Below, one piece after another: positions 24,993 through 39,260 of a stretch of 64,000 bases of DNA (positions within the stretch are counted from its first letter, which is position 1; the number at the start of each line of letters is the position of its first letter). The DNA is taken from the NCBI GenBank assembly GCA_013399695.1, contig VXAU01000303.1:520107-584106 (forward strand), written 5' to 3'. Made by a program: the position numbers and the translations under genes. The notes under the pieces are model-generated. The model was not told where the DNA came from, made no database searches, and saw only the letters and a list, made by a program, of their open reading frames with translations. The stretch is from Formicarius rufipectus (lineage: Eukaryota > Chordata > Aves > Passeriformes > Formicariidae).

Positions 24993-27189
24993 CTATTAAA
25001 TAAAAAGTCTGATAAGCCTAAAAGCATTGAATTTGGTATTTTGAATCTCTAGAGGCCAATACCAGTGTGGATCTATTTGGACTAATTTACTGAACTATTT
25101 AGTTTCTCCTCCTGCATAACAACCATTCCACCCCCAGCATTACCAAGTCAACTCTGCCTCTGTGGCTGCCAGGAATAACTTTGCTTTGCATGGATAATTA
25201 ACTGGATTGAGTAACAGGAAAAAAACCAACAAAAAACCAAAAACATTTTATTTCCACACAGTGGTAATAATAAATCTGTTACTACTTTTGGCTCTCCATG
25301 TTATTGCCATACTTGGGTATGTCTTAATGAGGAAGTGGCTTCCTTTGGCTGAGCTCAAATACCAGCACAGAGTCTGCCCCAAGTGCTGGGCCAGGCAGAT
25401 GAGAGGAGGGCAGAAGGGGCTCAAACCAGGCAGGCATTCCTGCCACAAATAGCTCTTTTTTTTTTTTCTTTGTTTTTTTTCCCCCCCCTGCAAGTTGTAA
25501 ATTTCCAGACTTTGCGACAAGGTAGAACTTGGGATTTCTGATTGTGTCAGAATCAAAGCTTTGCTCAGATGGAAATCTTGCAAACCAATTGTTTATATTT
25601 TTTTAAACCAAAATAAACCTTTCCTGTGGCAATATTTGGAGCACCACACTTTTTTTCGAATATGCACAAAATATGGGGATGGGACATGCCAAGCTCACCA
25701 CAGGCACTCTCGAGGAGAAGAACCCGTGGCTCAGATATGAAGTTACGAGTACCTCTCAACCACAGTAACTCTCCTGTCCCTTAATGGCTTATCTGACACT
25801 CTTGTGACCTTTCCCAGAATCATCCTCCTCCTTTTTCCATTTGTTTTCATCACCTGTTTTCTCTCACATTCTGGAGCCTCACTGTCCATCAGTCCAAGGA
25901 GGGACAGACTTGCTTTCTACAGAGATGGGTCTCACAGTTGCTGGGAGCAGTTTCTGAGTGTTTTGCCAAATGCTCAACATTTCAAGTCAATGTATTTGCA
26001 ACTCACGTGGTGACAACACCCCCAACTGCAGTTCCTGCTTTGTGTGCTCCCTGATTGTCGTGGCAGCCACGAGGGCTGCAGAGCCCTAACAGGGGGCAGT
26101 GATGCAGAGATCAGTGTGAGGACGTGTTGGCACAGTGGGCAGCACGACGGAAAGCTGAAAGCTTCTGGGAAGAAATGGACAAAGTTCTCTGGTGGTAGAG
26201 AAAATCGAGGGGGGTGTTTATGTTTGCTTGTGCCCATTAATGTTTCCTTCTGTCGGTCTCACTCATGTCCCACTTCTGAATTCCCTCTGTGCCGAATCCA
26301 TCTCTGCTGTTCCTTTTCCATCATCCTCTCACCATATCAACCTCCTACTTCTAACCACTGCCCTGCTTCCTCCTGCAAGATATAAAATGCAAAAATTAAC
26401 TTAAATGGGTGGGAGGAGTATATAACCATAGATTTAGACCTGCAGAAGTTTGATGGTTGTAAAACCAATCACTGAATTTAGAAAAGACAAATTGTTCAAG
26501 AAAAGCATTTAAGCAATTCTTGGTGAAAAGTGCTCTTTGCCAAAAAGAACTTCAATTTATTGAATCATTCAAGTGTTTGGAGGAAAAAAATAGAAAAATA
26601 AGAACTGAGAGCAATTCATGTCCCTCCTCCCAGAGAGTGCTAAAACACTTGGGGTCTGAAATGGCCACATGGAAAATGGGGGTTAATCTGGGCTCAATCT
26701 GCAAGTGCAGTGGCCAGTAAAACACAGAGGCATTCTACAAGGTATACTGCAGAGAAAATATTTATGTTTGAAACATAATATATGCAATTCTTAATTATTT
26801 TTAATCTTTTTTATAGCTCTGTAATTGGAAATCTGACCTTTTTAACTGTATAAATCTATTATATTCTTAACCATTAAGCTACCTTGTGTCAGAGATGGGC
26901 AGAGATACAAGTGTGAGGCTGTATGAGAACTAGACAAGACTGGGACTGTGCTGGTGGAATGGAAGAAGCTTATACCAGAATCTTTAAGAGAGTGGACAAG
27001 CTGCTTGTAACATAGTTCTTAAGAACATTAGTTCTTAACTAATTCTTTTGTAAGCTTTTATACTGCTTCTGGTGTTTCCCAGTGACAGCATGTGTACTGG
27101 GTTCCCACTGGCTCAGGGTGGGATGAGCAGAACCAGGCTCAGTTACTGTGGGACCAGACAGCTGAAACAGGCTGTGGATTGACCAGCAC

Positions 27190-27283
27190 CTTGAGAACAT
27201 CTGGAACCTGAGGTGGTCAGAACATGACAGCCCAGTTACTTTAGGGTTGGAATGACACATCTTGGTTTTCTTCACATAGGGTT
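27190..27283 (-). CDS. Gene B candidate exon (94 nt)
   Basis: 30 codons beginning PYVKKTKMCHSNPKV. Phase fits both neighbours (two bases in, two bases out). The acceptor has a short pyrimidine tract (TATTCCCCAG) and the donor CTCAAG|GTGCTG is weak, so its limits may be wrong. Confidence 0.33.
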
Positions 27284-27364
27284 CTGGGGAATACTCCATA
27301 AGCTTCCTTAGTGTTAGTGAAGCATTTCTACACACCTTTGACAATCTTGGCTGGGCCTGTTTGA

Positions 27365-27432
27365 GGAAAGGGTTGGGGTTTTTGTTTTGTTTTTGTTTGT
27401 TGGTTAGTTGTTTGTGGGGGGTTTTGTTTATT
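27365..27432. repeat. T/G-rich tract
   Basis: GGGTTTTTGTTTTG repeats, upstream of the candidate gene B exon at 27.2 kb. On the transcribed strand it reads A/C-rich. Confidence 0.85.
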
Positions 27433-27694
27433 AAAAACCCCAGCCTGGCTTCTTTGTCTCTGCTGGTTTTCCTGTTTTCAGCATTGAACTGGTTGTATGG
27501 ATGAAAAACCTATAAAACTGAAAATGCTGAACCTAAACAAAACCCAAAAGCAGAGAGTTCTTTTCTTTTTTTAGTCTGTTTATCCATTTACTCAATTCCC
27601 AGGGCTTGGCGTTTGTCATTGATGTTCAAAAGTCTAAATATGGGAGCTGTCATAATGTGGCAAGTTTCAATTTTTATCTGCCCATCATTAGAGT

Positions 27695-27886
27695 TCAGAT
27701 GTGGGTGTCCTTAGGAGTAGGGACAGGAACTACATCCCCAGGGATGTGGTGAGTCTCCACCACTGGAGGGTTTCAAGATGCCTCTTAACAGAATGTTAGA
27801 ATCTTATCTGGGCCCCTTTTCCCATGAAAGGGTGGACAGATGATCCTTCAAGGTCCCTTCCAACCTGGGCTGTTCTGTGACTCTGC
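27695..27886 (+). mobile_element. CR1 LINE 3' fragment
   Basis: About 190 bases of diverged CR1 3' end, finishing GATCCTTCAAGGTCCCTTCCAACCTGGG...TTCTGTGACTCTG. It lies in the intron of gene B about 0.4 kb upstream of the candidate 27283-27190 exon, antisense to that gene. Confidence 0.8.
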
Positions 27887-30234
27887 ACAGTCAGAGGAGT
27901 AACCAGGCTGTTCAGAGGCTGGTAGAAAAGGTCTAGAAGCATGTTTGCAGTAAGTGGGAGAGGTAATAAACAGGATCTTCTTGCAGCTGGAATCTGTTTG
28001 CTCTCTCTTTCCCACAGCAAAATAAGTCAGGCCTCTGTGGGCTTTCAAAGCCAAGTGAGTGATGGTCTCAGGCAGCACTGCAGTGTTGCTGCTGCCCTCC
28101 CTGCTGAGCACGGGTGCTGGCAGTCAGGCTGCCCATGCCACTGCATTGCTGATAGTTTGTGAGGCATTTTTCTTACTTAATGAGTTGACTCTTTTTACAT
28201 AGTGTTCAATACTGTAATGTTCATACTGTAATCTTGAATTAATGAATTTGGGAATGTGGATACTGCAGGTTAAGGTCTGTGACTTTATGTTCCTTATTGC
28301 TTAGTGCAGGTGAAGACACACCACATCATTAGAAACAGTTGTTTAGATTACTTTTGTATGTTAATTCTGAGGCCTGCAATAGACTGGGTGTAAGTGCAAG
28401 TGGCCATGAGGCTTCTTCATCCTGTCTGCTTTGTCAAAGTAGAAGACTGAACGGAGCACTAATCTCTTTTCTGGTACCAAATTTAGGGTAAAGTCAAACT
28501 GGAAGCTGGAACATTTGGTTTTGGCTTCATAGAGTTATAGCAAGGTTAACCTGACTTAAGTCCTAGCTCCACAAAAATATTTATTTAGCAAGATGTAACT
28601 GGGAGCTCGCTGGCCCCTCAAGCAGCAGTGGTCTGTGCTAACAGTGCTGCTCTGCAGAGCGGGCTCCAGCCAACTGCAGGGCTGACAGAACTCCTCTAAA
28701 TCTTTTGCTTAATTGCTTTTCTCTGCAGACAAATTCCAGCTGAGCATTTGCTCTCATGTCACTGACAAAGAATCTAGTGTGGGCCTGACTTCTGCCCTGC
28801 AAATAAACATGAGAGAGATGTGCTCAAGCCCAGCAGCAAGGTGCCTTGAGACACCTCTGTGGTCAGCACTCCTCAGAATGCTGTCCTCCAAAAATAAGCC
28901 AACTCAAAAAAAACCCCCACCTTGATTGATCTATATAGTCTAGACACTTCTGAAACAAAGAGTAGCTTTATGGAGGATTAGTTGGCTAGGCTGTTTGGAT
29001 AAATATTCAGAATCTTTGATATTCCTGGAATTTAGTTTACCTTGGTCTCAGTGAGAAGAGCTACAAACTGAAGTTACTTGTTTACAGAAGCACCAATTTT
29101 CTTTGAATCTCAGAGGGAAATGTGCAGATGGGAGAGAAGCCATTGTGCTGTGAGCAGGTGTGGACTGTGGGAATGTGTGGCTGACATTGTCATTCAGGGT
29201 AACCCTGTGCTCGGGAAGCAGAACAGCCAGTCAGCTCTTGGTCTGTGAGGACTTGCACTGCCTTTGGAGACACCCGATGTACCTTCAGGATCTGCCCATG
29301 GAGCAGTTGTGTTAAAATCCCACCACTGTCCCACTGGTGTTTTGGATGCTCAGCAGAGGAGAAGGAAGGGAATGGGTTACTGGAAATATCACAGGCCAAC
29401 TTCTAGTAACTTTTTTGTATTAATGGAGTCCAGGCTGTGGACCTAAGTGATCCTGGCCGCGTGTCCTTCCAGTGCTCAGCTGAACTTGATGGTTCCCAGG
29501 CCATGTGCTTGCCCTGGCTCGTGCACAGCTCAGAGCCCAGCAGGGCTCCCCTCCTGCTGCTGTGGGGTCCGCGTGGCACTGGGCACGGCTCTGCTGCCTC
29601 CTGCTCTCACAGGGACAGCACTGGGCACCTCTTCCCTGAACCTGAACCTGCCCCCGCACCCGCCCAGCTCAGCGGGGTGTTCCCTTCTGTCCTCTTGTGG
29701 GGTGTTACTTTGCAGGTGTCGTGCACATTTGTTTGTGCAGGCTTTGGGTTGTTCTCTCTGACTCTAACAGACATAAAGGAAAAAGATTAAATGTTGATCA
29801 CAATTCTGTCCTTGGCTACATCAGTGCATCATTGCTGACGTTAATTACGTGGTTTGCACGAGCAGGGAGCAGTCTGCAGTGGGCTCGTGCATACCTGGCA
29901 CACTTCATCACAGCCTGCCAAGCATCCTTTAACCCAGTCACCAGCTGATATCTTCATGGACTCACTTAAAAAATCCAGCACAAAGCCCACACAACTGCAG
30001 TGTTTTTAAGGAGAGGTGTATGACCTGCAAATATTTGAGTTTTTCTGTTCCTGTCTCACTGTTCTGTGTAAAATTCATTTACTGGTTTTCCTTTTAAACC
30101 CTTCGCGGACCTTCCATACGGATCCCAGCTGTGCATTAGCATTGCTTGGGGATGTGTTTTTATCTTTTGTCTAAAAATACCCAGCCGGTAGGATCCATGA
30201 TCCATGAAAGCTAATTGAAACAATTTCTCTTCAA

Positions 30235-30450
30235 GTTTTGGCAAGTGAAGCATGCATTATAAGCATTAATACCTATAAATTGAATTGTTAATGAATCTAG
30301 ACACTAATAATGAATGCAATTTTGTAGGCTTAACTAGAAACACTAAAATTATCAGGATCTGGAACAGAATTTTCAATCATTTTTGCTTATTAAATAGCAA
30401 AACTATGCTTTTAATAAGCTAATCATTTTTATTTGACCCCATAGGAGTAG
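30235..30450. promoter_or_regulatory. Candidate conserved noncoding block
   Basis: AT-rich, repeat-free, with CATTAATAC, TTAATGAATC, CTAATAATGAATG and TTAATAAGCTAATC in 200 bases. In an intron of gene B. Confidence 0.33.
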
Positions 30451-33400
30451 CTCAGCTGATTAGAAACAGGTTTCTAAGTACAAAACAATGTTGTTTTTCT
30501 CTCACTGTTTTAACCACCACAGTGCTGAAATCTTGGATCAGATACTGATCTCCATCACTTATCCTGCAATTCCTCTAAAAGAATTTGCAGTTGAACCTCT
30601 CCATGTCCCATTGAATGGAAGAATTCTTTGTGCAGATAAATCATTCTGTACACTGCCAAAACAACTGGAGCTTGTCTGAAGGATTGTCAGTGCACAAAAA
30701 TACAATATATGAAAGAGACTTCTATTTGGTCTTTATTACATCTTATATCAACAAGTAGAAGAGTGCTTGATACAACTCATAACTAGAGACCAAAACTAAT
30801 AAAATGAATTATTTTTCTCCCCCAATTTAAAATTAGCCTTTAGGATTATTTTTTGCAGCTGAAGAATATGGTAAGATTCAGAGCTATAGCAAGAAAATCT
30901 TAAGTTCCGATGAATTCCTTTAAAACAGTTTTGTGAAGTCTGCCATTCGTCCTGACTCCAGTGGCTGGAGACCAGGAGGGCACAAGGAGACAGATTATTC
31001 TTCAAGTCTCCCAGGCAAAGTTTTTTCTCCCTTCCTGCTAGCAGCCCTTGCAGACAGGCTGTTAGCCTTTATGGATCATTGGTGTGCCTTAGATAAGCAC
31101 TTTCTTATACCAAAAGATTTAGTAATCCTGCACCATTTGTTAAATGAAAAAAACCCAAACTTGGTTATCTTGCAAGGTAACAATGAAGAACAGTCTGAAA
31201 GGTAAGGGAAAGGAATGTCAAGGATTTATCCCTGGATTTAGGGCTGGAAATGACCATGAAAGGTTCCTCCATTTCTGGAGACAATTGATATCCTTATGGA
31301 AATGTACTGCAGTGCTTAATTATACTCTCCCTGTGAGAGGAGGTTTTTCCTTTATTTAATCTCCCTTACTACAGTTCATACCTACTTCTACTTTTCTGTG
31401 TTCCATGAACAGGGAGAACAGTTTTCATTCTTTGTCACAACCTTCTCAGTATCTGAAGGCTCTTTCCATGTCTCCCTGCTGCTTCAGAGCACTTTCCCCT
31501 CATTTGCTGATCTTTTCCCTGTGCTGAGTGCATTACAGGGAGTGCACAGCAGGTTGTGTCAGGGATGGCCATGATCACAGTCATGGTTCTGCCATGCAGA
31601 GAGACCCATCTCTAGCCTGGACACTTTCACCATGATACGTCTGCAAAATGGAATGTCTGAGATAATTTGGGAGGGGGAAATGCTTATGGGCTTTTCCCTG
31701 TTGGACAATACCCTGACAGAAAAACGCCTCAGTAGAGACTTGCTCAGCCTGATGAGTGTGTCCCGTCCCACTGACTGCACTGGGTATGGAAGACAATGCT
31801 GGCTGTATGTTCCTGTTCTGTTCCTTCTGTGAAAAGTCCATATTCTGGGAAACAAATATTAGAATTATCTTTAATAACTGATATTAGAATTTATCCAGTG
31901 ATGACTGGTGTGTTTGATTTTGTTCTTTGCTGTTTCTACTTTCAAAGATTCCTTTTCCCAGACCAACAGGAAAAAAAAGGAAAAAAAAAAAATTTTTTTT
32001 CCCTCAGTGCTGCTGTCTATTGACATGCAGCAGAATAACTGCCCTGGAGTTAATTCCTCCTCTTAAGTAAACTGCTTCAGTCAGAGATGTTAGCATGGAG
32101 GATATTGGCATTCCTGTTTACTGAACAGCAGTCTTCCAGAATCCTTCCTTTCTAAGTGAATTTAGTATGTGTACATGTGTACTTTTCAATATATGTAACA
32201 AATAATCCAGATAAACCTGTGAGCCTACTAGTGAGTCATATGCAAGCTGAACCAAAAATATTTTAATCCTGGAGTAAACATTTATGAAGTGTCTGTGCCA
32301 TTTTGCAAAGGGATATAGTGGTTGGTGACTGTGCTCCAATGTGCATCCAAGAAAGAGCTGAAATAACACCTTTCTTGTACTTTTGGTATTGTGAATATTG
32401 TGACTAACTGTGACTAATTGTGTAAATCAGATAATGTGTTAAAGACTTGCAGCCTCTTCCTTTCAGCTGAAGGCCAGTTGTGTCAGGTACCAGCCATCCT
32501 CCTCCTCCAGAAAAGAAGTTTGTGTCCCTCAGAATCGCCCCCACCACAGGAGCTGCACTGCCATGGGTGTGAGCTGGAGAACACCCAGGTGTCACTGTCT
32601 GAGATGCAATTGTTTCAGCCATAAAAACCCAACCACACACTGTGTCTCAAACAAGTACTGGAGAAGGAGTACTTTGCCTGAGTTGCTTCAGCCTACTCTT
32701 TATAAACAGAAAAATCAATGGCCTTTATTCTTTTATTGAGGAAAAAAAAAAGTCTTTTCCCACCTGGGAGAGGCTAATGGGATACTCTGATGCTCAGCAC
32801 CATTTTGACAGTGAGGGAGGCGTCCCCACTTGATCTCTACAAATGGAAGACTTCACCCAGCCATTCATGCTGCTTCTGGGGTGGAAAATTCTGTATTCTG
32901 GCCCTGCTGATGCATTGCTTTGCTGAGCCTCTGTGGGATCCTGTGCAGCACTGTTTGAGTATGGTTCCAAGGAGAGTGCAACGTGGAAGTCATGGGCTTT
33001 TCTCTGGTCAAAAGGCTGGTGATGCTGTGGGACATCTCTATAAACTTGGCTGCAAAGGTCGAATGTTCTGATGACCATTGATGGGCATCTGAGCCTTCCA
33101 GGTTGTGTCTGAGTCCCCAGCAGAGTCGAATCCAGCCATACCTATGTGCAAAGCTAACAGTTAGGTAGCTTTTTCCCCCTGCATTTCAGGCCAGCAAGAT
33201 CCAATAACTCTGGTCTCCTGCACATCTTTCTGAAAAATTAAGCATGTCACATCCTCCGAAATGAGAGAAAATGGGATAACCTTACACCTGAATTGACACT
33301 GGCATGTCTTCTGTCATTCCTCAGTATTTTACCATTCCATGTTTTACATGGCTCACCTTTCACACTGACAAAAGAGACAACAGATGTACCTTCTTTATTT

Positions 33401-35218
33401 CTAGAATGCATAACTCCTTTAGAGCAGCTCTGTCATTTATCTTGCCAAATATTTAGCGATGCTCAGTATGTGAGGCTCTTCAGGAAGATGACAGGATTTC
33501 TCATTCTTGCTGTCTAGAATTTAAACAAATACAAAAAAAATTTGATGCATTAAAGAGAAAGAGGAAATAATTGACTGAATATGGTGCTGGGAGCTAAATC
33601 ACTTTTTCAGCAATGGAGGAATATGGGCCACCAGTCTGGGTTAGTGGAGCTGCTTGGGTGCCAAGCATTAATATCAGTTTCCATGTTGGATACCATGACA
33701 GTCTACAGTCACTTTCCAGAGGACCAAAACCAAGGTCTATCATAATAGCAGCCCTCAAAATCAAGACAGTAGCAACCTTGCAAACAATTACACCCACTTT
33801 TTATTTTGTGTGTGTATATTTATCATCTTTTCTTCTCCTCAGAGTTCCAAGTTCTTATCAGGGGGTTTTGCAGAGTGGAAGTTGTTGACAGGCTCCAGCC
33901 AGTAACATTGAGTTCAGGGAGAAGAGCCTGTGTCAGTGGTACGGGGAGAGCAGGTTGTGACACATGAGGAATGTGAAGAAATAACTGCTGTTTCTGCTTA
34001 GTCGAATGCAAGAACCAACTGAGGACAGTTTGCTTACAAAAAGAAAGGGAAATACTTTGTAACAACATTTAGTAAAATTTATGGAACTCATTATAAAGGC
34101 CAAAATCATAAATGCATTTTTGTGCCACACTTTCCATGGCCTGAGAGTCAGATGGTGAGACATCATCACATGAAACGGTAATTCCAAGGAATAGTGTGCA
34201 CAGGTACTAATGCACTCAGAGTTTGGTTCCATTTTCTGCCGTCCTGCTAAATTTGATTCCAACTCAAATTATTGAGGAAAATACTGAACTGGTCCCTCAA
34301 ACTGGAGAGATGGAAGGTAGTTATGGACAGTGCTTCAAAAGCGAGAAACGTAATTTGATAACCTGTGGACAGCACATAATTGCTTAAGAGCCCACTGGAG
34401 GTGGAGGGCATGTTTAGTTGCTTCCTAACCCACAGGTGGGTCTGTGGCCAGGGTTTGGCACTTGCCCTGCCTTTCCTGTGAATGTGTGGATGTTTTCAAA
34501 CTACACCTAAAAAGCTGAGGGGAAGAGAGGAGCTTTGGACATTCCCTTTTTGTGTTTTTTTGATAGTACATCAACACTGTTTTTTCCATCATGGTTGTGT
34601 ACCCCTTACTCCAAGCAAAGATGGGTTGCTGTAAGCAGAGGTTTTTTTGGTGTAGCCAAAAATAGAACAGTGTATTTTGCAGCCTGTTCTTCATTCTCAA
34701 TTCAGAACTTACAGACTGTTCTCTGCAATGTGGTAATGAGATCTGGGATAATGATGTCAAGCTGTATCTAAACAATTGGATTAAAACAAGCCCTTAGAAT
34801 AGGACAGAGGTTGGTGTAACTTGCTGGATCACGTGGCTGATTGCTGGACAGTTCCCTAGGGACAAAGCTTTTCCTCCTGGCAGAGCTCAGCAGCTAGCTT
34901 TCAGCTTCTTTCTTAATCAGCATTTTGTATCCAATGTTCTAAAATGTTTGGAAAATGCAGCATAAGGGAGATTGAAGGTGTTATCTTTAACTGGACTAAC
35001 TTAATATTGAAACACTTTCTTCCTGTTGTGTTGCTATTGACCTGATGTTGAGAAGAGCTTGTGCTGTTCTGGTGAAGAGAAGGGGACCCTATTTTGCTTT
35101 ATGTTTTGGATTTTGGGGGAACAGGAGAGGTTGGATTCATAGACAGAACTGAGGAAGATGTCATGGGAAAAATGGGGAAAGAGTCTATAATTTCCTGTAA
35201 CCACTATTATGTTTAGGA

Positions 35219-35238
35219 AAAAAAAAAAAAAAAAAAAG
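35219..35238. repeat. Poly(A) run
   Basis: About 20 A; no retrotransposon end was recognised before it. Confidence 0.85.
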
Positions 35239-35899
35239 TCTGAGCATGAATAGGGAATACTTTCAAAGGTGTTTCTGTCTGTTGGGCTGCCAGTGACAAC
35301 TTGTTCGTGGATGCAGCTGGTAAAGGCTCTGCAGCCAGCATGCAGGTGTTAATAATATCTGTTTGTCAAGTTCAGAACCAGGAAGGTCTGAAAGGTGGAT
35401 GGACCTCCTTTTTTTCCCTAGTAAGGTTCCTTTGCTAATTGTTCATTCTACTCAGAAAGTGATAGCCTTATGGAATGGAATTGCAATTGCCTGCTTTGAC
35501 CTCAAAATATTACTTTGTCATCCCTGTCTTTCTCTCTCCCTTTCTTCTTGGAAAATCAGCATTAGAGTGAGGAAGATTCTAGCTTATTCATTATCAGCAG
35601 CAGCAGTATTTTTAATCATGTTTTGATTGTAGAGACTGTATTATGAGTGGCCAGAGAACACAGAATTAGTTTCAGATTTTCATAGCTAGAAGGTGGGAAA
35701 ATACTCCTCTGGGATGCAGACTAAGCAGATTTCCTCTGGAGATCACTGAGGCACAAGAAACTGCAATTTGGGCGTGTTTTTATTATAGATCTGTTCTCCA
35801 TGCACAGATTTTACTGGAGGAAATAATATAGCCCACTTCTTGGAGGGTCCCATTCTCCTTTTTTTTTTACATATAGTATCTCACCTTTGGCTGCTGGAG

Positions 35900-36004
35900 T
35901 TTTCTGGGGTTTTTTGTTTGTTTTGTTTTGTTGGGTTTTGTTTGGTTGGGTTTTTTTGTTTGGTTGGTTGGTTTGGTTTGGTTTGGGTTTTTTTTGTTTT
36001 TAAT
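35900..36004. repeat. (TTTGG)n-like tract
   Basis: TTGGTTGGTTTGG and TTTTGTTTTG units in a gene B intron. Confidence 0.9.
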
Positions 36005-36347
36005 TTTCAACAAACAATCAGAGTGGTCCTGAGGAGCTCTAACTGGCTTTTTGTGTCTTCCAATGTGAGTTAGGAGCCTACAGCCAGCCTCCCTGGGCAG
36101 CACTCAGAAGTGAGCAGGGTGAGAGCTGGTTACTTGGCATCATAAAAAACTTTAACGTTTCTTTTTAAGTTTTGTAATTTATTTAAATTTGCAAAAGTGT
36201 TTTGGTTTCAATCAGTTAATAAACATTGCATCTGTCTGTGACTCAAAATACCTGGTGCATGTGTTAATAAATACACCTCCCTGAGTGCATGAGTCTGAGG
36301 GAGTGTGGCACTGCAAAGCTGTTTATCTCGCCAATCCCTCCTCTCAC

Positions 36348-36398
36348 CTGCTCTTGCCATCCTGAGGTGCTGCAGTGCCATATTTCTGACAAACTGGA
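36348..36398 (-). CDS. Gene B candidate exon (51 nt)
   Basis: The donor GAGCAG|GTGAGA is strong and the acceptor GGTACCTTCAG moderate. The length is divisible by three, so including or skipping it keeps the frame. In the chain frame it reads QFVRNMALQHLRMARA. All three frames are open, which weakens the coding argument. Confidence 0.38.
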
Positions 36399-38631
36399 CT
36401 GAAGGTACCAATTCACCTGACACTGTTTCTGCCTTGCTAAATCTTCTGGCAGAGCACTCTGATTCAGAGTCTGTCCTGCATTGCTTTTATACTCTTTTGT
36501 CCCTCTCCAAGTGCACGGGGGGTTTTGTTGGTCACTGAGATACCTTCAGCATTACAAAAGTGTTTCTAATACCAAATGTTACTCCTGGTGTCTATACTGA
36601 ACTCCCTCAGGTCCTCCTCATGATTTCTTTTTCTGAAGTCAGTTTACACATGTTCCTTTGGGCTTTTTGCATCAACACTTTATAAGTACCGTGTGTTGAT
36701 AAGACATGATAGCACATTCCTGAGGAATCTCTGGAAGCACAGGACACACATTTCACTGCGTGGCAACAGACAAACCATGTTTAAGATGAACCAAAGCAGG
36801 CCAGACCCTTCTTAGCCCTGATTTCCTTAGAATTTAGTGGAAACTTCAATGTCTGATGAGGAATTTGAGGTGGAATGTGGAACAATCTCTTTCATCCTCA
36901 GCTGAAGTGTTGGTATTCATTTTGTCCTTGGTAATTAAAGGGAATTTATTGTTTTTCTTGCTCTTTCAAATCTGTATCAGTAGGATTTTTTGAGTAATTG
37001 CTCAGAACAATAACATGGAAGTAGAACATCACTTGTACCCTTGGCTGGGAGATTTGTGAAAGGGAATGAAAAGAGGGAGAACTACCCTGTGAGAGCTGCA
37101 GCTCTGCCTGAGTGAGGGAAAAGCAGCTCTTTGTCAGCTTTGAACATGACAGACTCATGAATTCGCTGTGTGAGAGGAAGTTGCATGGAACAGGAAATAG
37201 GAGACTTAAAGAATCTGATCAATTTCTAGGAACTAAGCAACTAGTGAGAGAGAAATGGGTGCAAGAAATATTCAAAAAGAAAACACAAGTAGAGTGAAAA
37301 ACAGGCAAGGATTTAACTACAAGTACATCACAAGTACTTATCAATATAAGTAAATATAAGTACATCACAAGTACATCTCATGAAGAAAGACACAAGAGGT
37401 GACTGATGTAACTCAAAGATTTGATGGTACAAAGTTGCCTTTACTTGAAACGATGAAAGGAAATAGGGCAAAAATCAGAAATCTGAGGATTATATATGAT
37501 GTAAATATATGTATCCAGAGAGAGAGTAATCAAAAAGACCAAGTAAATCCTAAGACCAAATAAGAAATGGTTTACAGTGTATGGAGTGGGGGGAGAAGAG
37601 TAAAGAAATCATTACTAAACAGAGAGTCAACCAGGAATCTAAAATGGGTGAGCCCTGAACTAAGTTCATAAATGGACCTTGACAAAGGGGAAAACATAGC
37701 AGCACAAGGCTATCTGAGAGTAATGCAGACATTTCACAATGTGGGATGGTAATAGAACACTTGGAAAGGATGACTCTAGACTGAAATCCAGTTCCATGTA
37801 TAACATGTGCCCTTTATGTTAAGGAATTTTTTTCTTTTTTTGCAAAACATTGAGAACTAATTTGGAGGATAATAAACTGCTGAGATAGCAAGGGATTGCA
37901 GAACTCTGGCAAGGCACTCCTTTTCCTTCCCTCAGAAAAGGGATTCAAGTCTTTCAAGTATTTCAGTACATGGTAAAATATTGTCCAAATGTTTCTGGCT
38001 TGTGATCCGTGAAGCATATTCACCAAAAATCTGCTCCTCTTGAAAGCCTGCTTGTCACCTGTGCAGCAATGCTGAGGGCCCTCCTGCTCTGGGACAGAGC
38101 TGCCTGGATGCTTGTTCCACTCGTTTGATTAAGTGTGGATGACTGGCTGCCTAAAGTAAAATAACTTCTTGTTTAAGATGTGTTTCTCCTGTAAGTTTAC
38201 ATCAACCAGACTGGATTTATTCTGCTGGTGAATATTCAACAGAATTAACATCTACTCAGCCACAGGAACATAAATGCCCCTGGGAGTCTCAGGGTACCAG
38301 CAGTGCATTAAGGAACATGAGGTCTGCACTTACACAAAGAGTTTTTTAAAACATCTAATACATGGTAGGTGCCACAGTAAAAATAAGTAACATATTTTTG
38401 TCCATAACTTCTCATCAAGGATTACATTGTATTTGAAAAAAGTGACAGTGACAGTGTTGCAGAATTCCATCAAATTACATGTAAATTTCTCAATGATTTT
38501 TGTATTAATTTCTGCATGCAAGATGGCAAAAGTGAATTCAAAAGAAGCTGAATGATGTGAATAATGAAAATGTGTAAGGTTGACACTACAAATCTAAGAT
38601 TTTCCTCATGCTACTCTGTAGAGCACCCAGA

Positions 38632-38752
38632 CAAAAAAAGACAAAACAAAACCAAAACAAAAAAACAAAAAAAAAACAAAAAAAAACCAAACCAAAACAA
38701 AACAAAAAACAACAACAACAAAAAACCAAAAAAAAACCCAACAACAAAATAA
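38632..38752. repeat. (AAAAC)n-like A-rich tract
   Basis: Roughly 120 bases of only A and C (one or two G), opposite in polarity to the T/G tracts elsewhere. Confidence 0.92.
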
Positions 38753-38879
38753 ATTGTGGAATTAGTGCAAAGCACTGGCAGTTGGAAAAATGATGGAACA
38801 GTTGCTGGGAGATTAGTAAGTGTGCATACAAGGCAACACCATTTCTAAAATAATTTTTCTGAGTAAAGCTGCATTTAAG

Positions 38880-39260
38880 GGCTGGAAGCAATGATTTATG
38901 AAGAAATATGGAAGGAATTAGATGTGTTTAACTTGGTAAAATAAATGAAGAGTGTTGTACTTGTCCACAAGCATATGAAGAGCATAAACAGGAACCATGA
39001 AGAAGAATTGCCTTGGACAGGGCCTAAGGAATGCAAATGAAATGTATTGTGATCATAATGCAAGAAGGAAAATGTATCTCAGATATCAGGTAATATCCTC
39101 CATTAGCAAGATTTATGAGACCCATCATGATGGGAGTATGAAGGAAATGATGGAACGTCCATTGACTGAGTCAACTGAAATTGGATTAGAAGATGTAGAA
39201 CAGTTCAGCCCTGAAGAGGAAATTGTCACATGCCCAACAGACATTGCGTACTTGTGAGAG
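38880..39260 (+). mobile_element. Possible very old CR1 3' region
   Basis: The first 60 bases resemble the CR1 segment before the YKYL motif (GAAATATGGAAGGAATTAGATGTGTTTAACTTGG). The rest has the layout of a decayed LINE 3' region, including an 86-codon open frame from 38997 that I do not accept as a gene. The A-rich tract at 38632-38752 lies just before it. Confidence 0.3.

Noticed and set aside
33357..33364. 8-nt minus-strand microexon with excellent splice sites
   Set aside because: Too short and would break gene B's phase.
38997..39257. 86-aa plus-strand ORF
   Set aside because: Falls in what looks like a decayed LINE 3' region.
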